This document shows positions 37,038 through 45,297 of a DNA stretch of 64,000 nt, one piece after another. Both the position numbers and the translations under genes were made by a program. Under the pieces are notes generated by a model that was given only the letters and a program-made list of their open reading frames with translations, made no database searches and had not been told where the DNA came from. Numbering within the stretch: the stretch's first letter is position 1; every line of letters begins with the position of its first letter. Source of the stretch: Flagellimonas oceanensis (lineage in GTDB: Bacteria; Bacteroidota; Bacteroidia; Flavobacteriales; Flavobacteriaceae); NCBI RefSeq assembly GCF_003992595.1, contig NZ_RZNA01000048.1:145537-209536 (forward strand). Direction: 5' to 3'.

Positions 37038-40000
37038 CTAGGATAGCTCAAGGGTTTTGAATTCGGGTCTTTGGACTTTTTTTCGGGACCACATGAGATA
37101 AAGAGCTGGGATTACGTATAGGGTCAATACCAATGAGAACATTGTTCCCCCTATGATCACAACTCCCATGCCTGTTCTACTGGTGGAAGCGGCACCCAAT
37201 GACAGAGCAATGGGCAGGGCGCCCAAAGCCACTGTTAGACTGGTCATTAGAATAGGGCGTAATCTGGATACAGAGGCTATCATTATTGCCTGCATTTTGG
37301 TCATGTTCTCGTCCTCTTCCTGTAGTTGATTGGCGAACTCGACAATCAAAATCCCGTTCTTGGTCACAAGGCCTATCAACATAATGGTTCCGATTTGACT
37401 GAAAATGTTCCAGGTCTCCCCAAATAGCCATAGTGAGAACATGGCTCCCGCAACCGCCAAGGGAACAGTTAAAATAATGATGAATGGATCAATGAAACTC
37501 TCGAACTGTGCCGCCAAAATCAAGAATATCAGCACAAAGGCAAGACCGAATGCAAAAGCGGTGTTGGAACTACTCTCAACAAAATCCCGGGATTCGCCCC
37601 CAAGATCGGTGGTAAAGGTATCATCCAGTACCCTTTCTTTGATAGCGTTCATGGCATCGATTCCATCGCCCATACTTTTTCCTGGGGCCAAACTGGCCGA
37701 TACGGTGGCGGACATATATCTGTTGTTGTGGAACAATTGTGGCGGGCTACTGTGTTCTTCCGTAGTGACCAAATTATCCAATTGAATGAGCTGCCCTTCA
37801 TTGTTTTTCACAAAAATCGAGGTAAGGTCCATGGGTTCGTCACGATCTTGTTTATCGAACTGGCCAATGACCTGATATTGCTTCCCGTTCATTAAAAAAT
37901 AGCCAAAACGTTGTCCGCTAAGTGATAGTTGAAGTGTTTGGGCCACATCCCTGACCGAAACACCAAGACTTTCCGCCTTTTCACGATCTATGGAAACATA
38001 GATTTCAGGCTTATTGAACTTTAAATTGACATCGACGAAAGAAAAAGTGGGGTCTTTTTCGGCCTCTGCCATAAATGCAGGTATCCGTTCTTCGAGTTTT
38101 TCAAAATTCTTTGCTTGTATTATGAATTGCAAAGGGGCGCCACCACGTTTGTTTACCGAAATTGTAGGGCGTTGGAATACACTGGCCCTGCCTCCCACAT
38201 AGCTTTTGGCCCATTGCCCAAAGTCCCGGGCTATTTCCGCTTGTGACCGCTCCCGCTCACTTGGGTCGGATAACAGGATACTTGCTCGACCACTGTTGAC
38301 GGATGAAACCCCAAAACCCGGTGAGGTAATGATCAGTCCCACTTTTCTTTCGGGAATGGAGTCAAGTACCAAATCCGTGATTTCTTCCATGTATCGTTCC
38401 ATGTACTCGTACGAAGAACCTTCAGGGGCATTTACCACGAGTCTCACATAGCTTCTATCATCGTAAGGTGCTGTTTCTTTTTGCAACAATGTATAGAATA
38501 GCGCGATCACGCCGATACAACCAAACAAAATGGGAATGCTCAACCACTTTTTGGCGATAAAGCCTTCCAAAGATTTTTTGTAGGACTCGTTCATCTTTTG
38601 GAAGAACCTTTCCGTTACACGATAGAACTTGGATTGTTTTTGTTTTCCGGGTTTGATCAAATATGCGTTCAACATCGGGGTCAATGAGAGTGATACAAAG
38701 GCGGAAACCAATACGGCCGAACTCAAAACCACTCCAAATTCCCTAAAGAGCCGTCCTACGAATCCTTCCAAAAAAATGATGGGAAGGAAAACGGCCGCCA
38801 AAGTGACCGATATGGAGATCACGGCAAAAAATATCTCTTTGGAGCCTTTTATGGCCGCCTCGATGGGGCTCATGCCTTCTTCCACTTTTTTATAGATGTT
38901 TTCCGTGACCACAATGCCGTCATCCACAACTAATCCCGTCGCCAATACAATGGCCAAAAGGGTAAGCACATTTATGGAAAAACCGAAGAGCCACATGATG
39001 AAGAACGTTGCGATAAGGGAAACAGGTATATCGATCAATGGTCGCAGCGCCATTGACCAGTTCCTGAAAAACAGGTAGATGACCAAAATCACAAGTACTA
39101 TGGAAATAAGCAAGGTTTCTGCTACCTCCGTGACTGCCTTGCGCACAAATACGGTGTCGTCCACAACAATATTGAGTTTATAACCTTCTGGCAAATCCTT
39201 TTTGAGCTGCTCGTATTCTTCGTAAAACGCATCGGCTATCTCCAAATAATTAGTGCCAGGTTGCGGTATTATAGCCGTGGCTACCATGGGTTGGCCAAGA
39301 TTGGTCATCTTGGTCTCCATGTTTTCGGCTTCCAAAGAAGCATTCCCAATATCGCTCAAATGCACCAATTTTTCGCCATCGGCCATGATGACAATGTCGT
39401 TGAATTCCTCTTCCGTATTGAGGTTGCCAATGGTTTTTACCGTGAGTTCGGTATTGTTTCCCGTTAATTTGCCGGAAGGCAATTCAATATTTTGCGCCAA
39501 AAGGGCATTTCTGACATCGGCCACGGTCAATCCGTAGGAGGCCAAACGTACAGGGTCTATCCATAACCGCATGGCATACCTTCGCTGTCCCCAAATTTGA
39601 ATGCTGCTCACGCCAGGGATGGTCTCCAATCGTTGGGCAATCACATTTTCGGCATAGTCGGACAGCTCTAAAATATTTTCATTGTCACTTTCAATGGTCA
39701 TAGATAAAATCCGTTCGGCATTGGAATCCGATTTGGAGACCACTGGGGGGGCATCCAGGTCATCGGGCAGGCTTCTGACTGCCTGGGATACCTTGTCCCT
39801 AACGTCGTTAGCTGCTTCCTCCAGGTCCTTGTCCAGGTTAAATTCAATACTGATGGAACTGGAACCTTGGACACTTGAAGAACTGATGTTTCTAATTCCA
39901 TCAATCGAATTGATCGCTTTTTCCAGAGGCTCGGTAATCTGGGATTCGATAATATCCGCGTTGGCGCCTGAATAATTGGTGCGTACCGAAACTTGAGCAG

Positions 40001-40124
40001 GATCGATGGAAGGGTATTCCCGTATGCCTAAAAAAGTAAACCCGATCGCACCAAAAAGTACGATGGTTATGTTCATTACAATCGCAAGTACGGGTCTTTT
40101 TATACTTAAGGTGGAAAGATTCAT
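37038..40124 (-). CDS. RND-family efflux transporter (HAE1/AcrB type)
   Basis: 1028 residues, standard length for HAE-type RND pumps. The N-terminus MNLSTLSIKRPVLAIVMNITIVLFGAIGF is TM1. The TM4 region with VLATGLVVDDGIVVTENIY carries the two adjacent Asp residues of the proton relay. TM-rich blocks at ~330-500 and ~860-1015 flank two large periplasmic loops. It exports lipophilic compounds from inner membrane or periplasm through TolC. The start overlaps the MFP stop by one base (TAATG), so expression is coupled. Confidence 0.95.
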   Translation of the reverse strand: MNLSTLSIKRPVLAIVMNITIVLFGAIGFTFLGIREYPSIDPAQVSVRTNYSGANADIIESQITEPLEKAINSIDGIRNISSSSVQGSSSISIEFNLDKDLEEAANDVRDKVSQAVRSLPDDLDAPPVVSKSDSNAERILSMTIESDNENILELSDYAENVIAQRLETIPGVSSIQIWGQRRYAMRLWIDPVRLASYGLTVADVRNALLAQNIELPSGKLTGNNTELTVKTIGNLNTEEEFNDIVIMADGEKLVHLSDIGNASLEAENMETKMTNLGQPMVATAIIPQPGTNYLEIADAFYEEYEQLKKDLPEGYKLNIVVDDTVFVRKAVTEVAETLLISIVLVILVIYLFFRNWSMALRPLIDIPVSLIATFFIMWLFGFSINVLTLLAIVLATGLVVDDGIVVTENIYKKVEEGMSPIEAAIKGSKEIFFAVISISVTLAAVFLPIIFLEGFVGRLFREFGVVLSSAVLVSAFVSLSLTPMLNAYLIKPGKQKQSKFYRVTERFFQKMNESYKKSLEGFIAKKWLSIPILFGCIGVIALFYTLLQKETAPYDDRSYVRLVVNAPEGSSYEYMERYMEEITDLVLDSIPERKVGLIITSPGFGVSSVNSGRASILLSDPSERERSQAEIARDFGQWAKSYVGGRASVFQRPTISVNKRGGAPLQFIIQAKNFEKLEERIPAFMAEAEKDPTFSFVDVNLKFNKPEIYVSIDREKAESLGVSVRDVAQTLQLSLSGQRFGYFLMNGKQYQVIGQFDKQDRDEPMDLTSIFVKNNEGQLIQLDNLVTTEEHSSPPQLFHNNRYMSATVSASLAPGKSMGDGIDAMNAIKERVLDDTFTTDLGGESRDFVESSSNTAFAFGLAFVLIFLILAAQFESFIDPFIIILTVPLAVAGAMFSLWLFGETWNIFSQIGTIMLIGLVTKNGILIVEFANQLQEEDENMTKMQAIMIASVSRLRPILMTSLTVALGALPIALSLGAASTSRTGMGVVIIGGTMFSLVLTLYVIPALYLMWSRKKVQRPEFKTLELS

Positions 40125-41197
40125 TATTCCGCGTTCTGGGTTCTGGTATCTTGTAGTTTAACTTGAACAGGGTTGCCGTTTTGCACGGCCATTACCCCGT
40201 AGGTAATGATGGTGTCACCCGCTTTTAAACCAGAGATGACCCTAACGGAACTTCCTGTTCTGGAACCCGTTTGAACATCGATTTCCTTTGCCACCCCATT
40301 GTTGGTAATGAAAACTCTTTTTCCATTTTGAACAGGTATCAACGACTCGGTCGGAACCAACAACGCATCATTTACGGTTTCCAAAGGGAGAATGACATTG
40401 GCAAACCCTCCTGGGTATAACTTTTTATCACGATTGTCCATTATAGCGCGTACTCTCAAGGTTCTTGTGGTCACCTCGATTTCAGGATCGATGGCATAAA
40501 TTGTGGCTTCGTATTCCTCTTTGGAATCAGAAGTGGTAAAATTCAAACGGGTTCCTACATGTACTTGGGAAGCATATTTTTCAGGAACTGAAAATGTGAT
40601 TTTTAAATCATCTGTATTCACAAGTTTTGCAATAACGGTTGCAGGGGTAACATAAGTTCCTTTGGAAATGGAACGTAGGCCAATGGTACCCGAAAACGGA
40701 GCTTTTAAATTGGTTTTGGACAATTGAGCGGCGATCAGTTCAGCTTCTGCATTGGCCGAGGCATAGTCGGCATTGGCAATATCATATTCCTCTTGACTGA
40801 TGGCTTGCTTCTCAAGAAGCAGTTTAGCCCTTCTTTCGTTTTCAGCAGCCAGCTTTTTAGCGGTAAGTGCTTTTGACAGCTGGGCCTGGAGCTCAATATC
40901 GTTTACTTTTATCAAAACTTGGCCCTGGGAAACTTTGCTGCCTTCTTTGAAATTAATACTTTCCACTATCCCAGAAACCTCACTTCTGATCTCTATTTGC
41001 TCATCGGGTTCCAAAGTTCCCGAAATCGAGATGTTATCCTTGAAAATTTGAGGCTGTAGGACCATACCGGTAACCGTGGCAATGCTGGGGCCTGAACCAC
41101 TGGACTTGCCGATTTCCGCGTTGGACTTGATTCTGTAGACAATAAGCGCAACTACTCCAACAACTAATAAGCCGTAGACAATGTGTTTTATTTTCAT
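40124..41197 (-). CDS. RND efflux membrane-fusion (periplasmic adaptor) protein
   Basis: 357 residues with an N-terminal membrane anchor (IVYGLLVVGVVALIVY). It shows the adaptor order: barrel/lipoyl half-motifs (ISGTLEPDEQIEIRSEVSGIVESI; LKAPFSGTIGLRSISKGTYV), a short alpha-hairpin (~110-160), and C-terminal beta-barrel and membrane-proximal domains (VTTRTLRVRAIMDN). First gene of the minus-strand MFP-RND-TolC operon. The ~270-bp upstream region contains an inverted repeat CGTCC-AGAT-GGACG near 41320 of unknown meaning. Confidence 0.93.
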   Translation of the reverse strand: MKIKHIVYGLLVVGVVALIVYRIKSNAEIGKSSGSGPSIATVTGMVLQPQIFKDNISISGTLEPDEQIEIRSEVSGIVESINFKEGSKVSQGQVLIKVNDIELQAQLSKALTAKKLAAENERRAKLLLEKQAISQEEYDIANADYASANAEAELIAAQLSKTNLKAPFSGTIGLRSISKGTYVTPATVIAKLVNTDDLKITFSVPEKYASQVHVGTRLNFTTSDSKEEYEATIYAIDPEIEVTTRTLRVRAIMDNRDKKLYPGGFANVILPLETVNDALLVPTESLIPVQNGKRVFITNNGVAKEIDVQTGSRTGSSVRVISGLKAGDTIITYGVMAVQNGNPVQVKLQDTRTQNAE

Positions 41198-41407
41198 TTT
41201 GGTTTGATGGTTGGTGGCACTGTTCTTATATAAGAAAAAGGAGATAATAAAGATAGCGCTAGACCAATATTCAATGAAAGTGTCAAGGTTGATTTTAACA
41301 TAGGAATCCCCTAAACGTCCAGATGGACGGGGTTAACGACAGATAAATGAGTGCAAAAGGCTTCATGTGTCTCCATGTATGTTAAAATTTTGATGCTGAT
41401 CTCCGAT

Positions 41408-41450
41408 TGACCTAAGTCATTTTTTGCATGGTTTATACCATTTATCTTTG
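41408..41450 (+). promoter_or_regulatory. Promoter of the usp pair with a CRP/FNR-type palindrome
   Basis: A perfect -7 box TATCTTTG lies at 41443-41450. A palindromic 12-mer TGACCTAAGTCA (41408-41419) is centred about 42 bases before the expected transcription start, the class II activator position. Its flank makes it TTGAC-N4-GTCAT, similar to the FNR/CRP-family pattern. The same 12-mer occurs upstream of the thioredoxin gene. Confidence 0.6.
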
Positions 41451-41467
41451 ATGAAAGTGTTAAAATC

Positions 41468-42313
41468 ATGAAGACCGTATTGATTCCTACCGATTTTTCA
41501 AAGAATGCCCTACATGCCCTGCAGTATGCCCAAGAGCTCTTCAAGTGTGAACGAGCTTGTTTTTTTGTGATGCATACCTATGGGGAGGAAGTGTATGGAA
41601 CATATAAAACCGCATCCAAGGAAGACATTGAGCGGCTAAAAGAGGAGAAAAGGGAACTATCTGAGAAGAAATTGGATGAATTGGTCAATTCCGTAATGGG
41701 AGAGCCACCAAATCCACTGCATAATTTTGAGACCGTGGCGAGTTTTGACACCCTTGTTGACGGGGTTAATGACTTTGTGGATCAAATGAACATCGATCTT
41801 GTGATTATGGGCACCAAAGGGGAGACCAGTGATCACAAAACCACATTCGGCAGCTTTACCATTGAAATCTTCAAATATGTTAAATGCCCCGTGCTGGCCA
41901 TTCCCGAAGGTTTTGAGTACAGGCAACCCAAGGCCATTCTGTTCCCAACGGACTACATGCTGCCCTACAAACGCAGGGAGCTAAAACTTTTGGGCGATTT
42001 AGCCGGTAAATTCAAGTCCAAGATACATTGCCTGTACATTACTGATTTTGAGGAACTCAGTCCTCGACAAGAGGACAATAAACTGTTTTTGGAAGGAACC
42101 TTGACCAAGCCTTATTTGTATTTTGAAACCGCCCCGGTCAAGAACAAAGCAGAGATAATTTTGGAACATATTGATAAAAAGGAAGCGGGTATGTTGGTCA
42201 TGATGAATTCTAGGCATTCGTTTTTTGAGGATATGTTGTACAGGTCCACTGTGGATTTATTGGGTCTTAAGATAAAAATACCTTTTATGGTAATGCAGAA
42301 CTTAAAGCGTTAA
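41468..42313 (+). CDS. Universal stress protein, tandem Usp domains
   Basis: 281 residues containing two UspA-like halves: MKTVLIPTDFSKNALHALQYA at the start, with LVIMGTKGETSDHKTTFGS closing the first domain, and AILFPTDYMLPYKRRELKLLGDLA opening the second. The G-2X-G-9X-G(S/T) nucleotide loop is recognisable in the first domain and degenerate in the second. It is a cytoplasmic stress-response protein of unspecified biochemical role. It is followed after 4 bp by a paralogue, and the promoter has a CRP/FNR-type site. Confidence 0.9.
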   Translation: MKTVLIPTDFSKNALHALQYAQELFKCERACFFVMHTYGEEVYGTYKTASKEDIERLKEEKRELSEKKLDELVNSVMGEPPNPLHNFETVASFDTLVDGVNDFVDQMNIDLVIMGTKGETSDHKTTFGSFTIEIFKYVKCPVLAIPEGFEYRQPKAILFPTDYMLPYKRRELKLLGDLAGKFKSKIHCLYITDFEELSPRQEDNKLFLEGTLTKPYLYFETAPVKNKAEIILEHIDKKEAGMLVMMNSRHSFFEDMLYRSTVDLLGLKIKIPFMVMQNLKR

Positions 42314-42317
42314 GACG

Positions 42318-43178
42318 ATGAAAAAGAAACGAATCGTATTGCCTACGGATTTTTCCAATAACTCTTGGAATGCCATAGCTTATGCTTTGACGCTCTTTAA
42401 AAATATTCCCTGCGATTTTTTTATACTCAATGCCTATCAGGTTGGTGCCTTCGGTCTATCAACCAAAATGGCGGGAGCCAATGACACCCGATTGTACAAT
42501 TTGATCAAGGAGCAATCTGAACGAGACTTACAAAGAGAGCTTGAAAAAATCAAGGGTTTTGACAAGAACCCAGAACATACATTTAAGACCAGGTCTATTA
42601 TGGATACTTTGGTGAGTGCCATCGGTAAAACCGTCTACAAGGAGGAAATAGATTTTATTGTGATGGGAACCAAGGGAGCATCTGGCCTCAAAGAGGTTTT
42701 TATGGGAAGTAACACCTACAAAGTCATCAATGAAATTGATTTTTGCCCTATCATAGCCGTTCCAGATGATTATAAAGCCGATGGAAAATTGGATTCCATG
42801 CTGTTGGCAACAGGGTATGAGCATCTTTTTGAGAACTATGAACTCAGGCCACTATTGAACCTGGCCGAAAATTTCAATGCCAAATTGTGGATTGCCCATG
42901 TGGGTGGTTTGGATGAACTGACAGCTGAACAAAAAGCCTCCAGGGAAACATTGGAAAGACGACTGAAATCCATCAATTACGAATTTGTGGAAGTGGAAAA
43001 AGATATCTCGGTTAACAACTCCATTCAGAAATTGGTTGATGAGGATAGGGGGATTGATATGATAATCATGATCAATCAAGATCATTCGTTCTTTGAAAGA
43101 TTGACCCGTGAGCCCGTAATCAAAAAAGTGAGTTTCAATACCAAGGTGCCGTTCTTGGTGGTTCACTTGTTCGAATAA
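42318..43178 (+). CDS. Universal stress protein, tandem Usp domains (second copy)
   Basis: 286 residues, a paralogue of the upstream protein with the same two-domain layout (KRIVLPTDFSNNSWNAIAYALTLF; IDFIVMGTKGASGLKEVFMGSNT). Here the first-domain loop GTKGASG is a good ATP-binding-type Usp motif. It is co-transcribed with the upstream usp gene (4-bp gap). It converges on the thioredoxin gene with only 11 bp between the stops and no visible terminator. Confidence 0.9.
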   Translation: MKKKRIVLPTDFSNNSWNAIAYALTLFKNIPCDFFILNAYQVGAFGLSTKMAGANDTRLYNLIKEQSERDLQRELEKIKGFDKNPEHTFKTRSIMDTLVSAIGKTVYKEEIDFIVMGTKGASGLKEVFMGSNTYKVINEIDFCPIIAVPDDYKADGKLDSMLLATGYEHLFENYELRPLLNLAENFNAKLWIAHVGGLDELTAEQKASRETLERRLKSINYEFVEVEKDISVNNSIQKLVDEDRGIDMIIMINQDHSFFERLTREPVIKKVSFNTKVPFLVVHLFE

Positions 43179-43189
43179 AATGGAGAGCC

Positions 43190-43498
43190 CTACAAAAACG
43201 ATTTTGCCAATTGCACTAGTTCCCCTTTCTGAAGCACACCCGATTTTCTCCAAAGCTGTTCGCCGTTTTTAAAGAAAATCATGGTAGGAACACCTCTAAC
43301 TTGGTATGTGTTGGCCAGATTTTGGTTTTTGTCGACATCGATTTTTACGATTTTTAAAGAATCGCCCATTTCATCCTTGACCTGTTTTAAAATAGGAGCC
43401 AGCATCTTACAGGGCCCGCACCATTCCGCGGAAAAATCGATAAGTGTCAGTTGCTCGCTGTTGATCAAATTTGCAAAACTTCCTTTCATCCTTCTCAA
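43190..43498 (-). CDS. Thioredoxin
   Basis: 102 residues (or 99 if the second Met, at 43489, is used). It has the active site WCGPCKM, followed by APILKQV and VPTMIFFKNGE with the cis-Pro. No signal peptide, so it is cytoplasmic. It reduces disulfides; its placement within a stress-protein cluster suggests a role in redox or oxygen-limited physiology. A 12-bp palindrome centred ~50 bp before its start is identical to the one at the usp promoter. Confidence 0.95.
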   Translation of the reverse strand: MRRMKGSFANLINSEQLTLIDFSAEWCGPCKMLAPILKQVKDEMGDSLKIVKIDVDKNQNLANTYQVRGVPTMIFFKNGEQLWRKSGVLQKGELVQLAKSFL

Positions 43499-43540
43499 AA
43501 ATTAATATCTGCAATTTATAAAAACCCGTTCTTTTCCAAA

Positions 43541-43554
43541 GTGACTTAGGTCAC
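43541..43554 (-). promoter_or_regulatory. CRP/FNR-type palindrome upstream of the thioredoxin gene
   Basis: GTGACTTAGGTCAC contains, on the minus strand, exactly the 12-mer found at 41408-41419. Its centre is 49.5 bp before the thioredoxin ATG, compared with 54.5 bp for the usp gene, and its orientation relative to the gene is the same. It could also influence the plus-strand DUF1080 gene, whose -7-like TATCTTTA is at 43611-43618. Confidence 0.5.
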
Positions 43555-43650
43555 CTTGATTGAAAACGACTTGAATGAATCTCCCAATAGTGAAGGTCGG
43601 ATACTTTTTCTATCTTTAACCACTGCACTACAAAACAAACGATACTTCAC

Positions 43651-44415
43651 ATGTATAAAAAAATCACTGGATGCATACTTGCCCTGATCATATTGGCATC
43701 CTGTAAAACCGAGAAGAAGAAAGACGATACAACTACTTGGAGAACTAAAAAAGAAGCTGTTGCAAACGCTACCCACAACCAATTGTTGGATGTGGAAAAG
43801 GAAGAAGGTTGGAAGCTACTTTTTGATGGGGAAACCATGAACGGATGGCACCTTTACAATGAACCAGATGCTGAATCGGTTTGGGAAGTGGTGGATGGTA
43901 GTTTGCACAGCAACGCCAATGATGAATCCTTGACAGCAGGTGATTTGGTAACTGATAATGCTTACGAAAATTACGAATTGACCTTGGAGTGGAAGATTTC
44001 TGGAAATGGTAATAGTGGAATCTTCATCAATGTGCAGGAATTGCCACAAGTGCCCACTGCATGGCAAAGTGGACCGGAGTACCAAATATTGGGTGCGGAC
44101 CACATGGATTACGATGTGCCCGAGAAGCGACCAGGCTGTCTTTACGTATTCTTGCCCCAACAGAACAATGTTGAGATGAAACAGGGCGAGTGGAACAAGA
44201 CCAGGATAAAGCAGGTGGATGGCAAAATTGAGTTCTACCTCAATGGTGTCCTGACCGCGGAGAAAGATTTGAGCTTACCCGAATGGAAAGAAGAAATCGC
44301 TGGAACTCATTTTTCCAAATATCCAGAGTTTGGTAAAACTACCGAAGGCAAAATAGCATTGCAATATTGGTACTTTGAGAGCTGGTTCCGAGATATAAAA
44401 ATCCGGGAACTCTGA
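43651..44415 (+). CDS. DUF1080 (3-keto-disaccharide hydrolase-like) lipoprotein
   Basis: 254 residues with a lipobox ILASC (Cys ~16). A concanavalin-like DUF1080 domain follows (EGWKLLFDGETMNGWHLYN; YENYELTLEWKISGNGNSGIFINVQE; YQILGADHMDYDVPEKRPG; GEWNKTRIKQVDGKIEFYLNG). Some members of this domain hydrolyse 3-ketoglycosides; the role of this one is unknown. It ends exactly where the convergent usp gene ends (adjacent stops at 44413-44418). Confidence 0.88.
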   Translation: MYKKITGCILALIILASCKTEKKKDDTTTWRTKKEAVANATHNQLLDVEKEEGWKLLFDGETMNGWHLYNEPDAESVWEVVDGSLHSNANDESLTAGDLVTDNAYENYELTLEWKISGNGNSGIFINVQELPQVPTAWQSGPEYQILGADHMDYDVPEKRPGCLYVFLPQQNNVEMKQGEWNKTRIKQVDGKIEFYLNGVLTAEKDLSLPEWKEEIAGTHFSKYPEFGKTTEGKIALQYWYFESWFRDIKIREL

Positions 44416-45297
44416 TCAGATTACCAAAACAGGCACTTTTGGGGCGCTCATCAATAGCTTTCTGGTTGTACTTCCGTAGATATTGGTGTTTCGTAAAAAG
44501 GTGGAATTCCTACCCACTATCAATAAATTGGGTTTTTCTTTTTTGATGGCTTTTTTCAAGTTTTGAACCACTCCTTTGCCTTTCAAAAGCTTAAACTCCC
44601 ATTCTTTTACGTATTTTTTATGGTTTTCCGTCAATTTTTTGAACTTGGCTTCACAGTTATGCCATAATTCATCCGCGATTTCATCGTCCTCTTTTTCAAT
44701 ATACGGGAAATAGGCAATGGGTGTCTCATTCACATAAACGCCCGTAACTTCCAATTTGGGAAAATATTCCCTGAAATTGTTTGCCCAGGCAATTACATTT
44801 TTGTCACTACCCTTTGTTTTCAGGTCGATGGCCGCGAATAATGTCCTGTAAGGTGTTTTGGCAGGTATGGGACAAAACAATGCTGGGGAATTGAACATTT
44901 TCAGGGATACCGTTTTCATGGGCACATCCCCTGTGCCATCTTCCTGTGATTTGCTGCCAAAAAGAAAGAGGGTGGAACTCGTATTGTAGGGCAATTGGTT
45001 TTTGATGGCGTTTATGGTGCTGTTATCGTCCGTTACGGTGGGTATCACTTTGTCCGCATGTTCTTGGAACATCGGGACATAGTTTTTTTTGATGTGCTTT
45101 AGGATTTTCTCCCTCAATTGACCACTGCTCAATGCTGTGAATTCATCAAGCTCGCCTATGAAATCAAACTTTATGTTGTGGTAGAGCACCACGGTTTCAA
45201 TGGTTGCAATGTGTGTAAGCAGATAATAGGCGTTCTCTATGCAGGCGTTGTCATATTTGGACAAATCCAGGCCTATAAATAGTTTGTCAATCTTCAT
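44416..45297 (-). CDS. Universal stress protein (third copy), coupled to BCCT transporter
   Basis: 293 residues with Usp-like fold text (LFIGLDLSKYDNACIENAYYLLTHI; NLLIVGRNSTFLRNTNIYGSTTRKLL). The C-terminal phrase VGRNS...GSTTRK is the Usp nucleotide-loop equivalent. It starts 11 bp inside the end of the BCCT transporter gene, so it is translated from the same message. It may modulate the transporter or respond to osmotic state (inference). Confidence 0.82.
   Translation of the reverse strand: MKIDKLFIGLDLSKYDNACIENAYYLLTHIATIETVVLYHNIKFDFIGELDEFTALSSGQLREKILKHIKKNYVPMFQEHADKVIPTVTDDNSTINAIKNQLPYNTSSTLFLFGSKSQEDGTGDVPMKTVSLKMFNSPALFCPIPAKTPYRTLFAAIDLKTKGSDKNVIAWANNFREYFPKLEVTGVYVNETPIAYFPYIEKEDDEIADELWHNCEAKFKKLTENHKKYVKEWEFKLLKGKGVVQNLKKAIKKEKPNLLIVGRNSTFLRNTNIYGSTTRKLLMSAPKVPVLVI

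Noticed and set aside
41319..41332. Inverted repeat CGTCC-AGAT-GGACG upstream of the MFP gene
   Set aside because: Stem without T run, no second copy and no promoter alignment; too little to call a terminator or operator.
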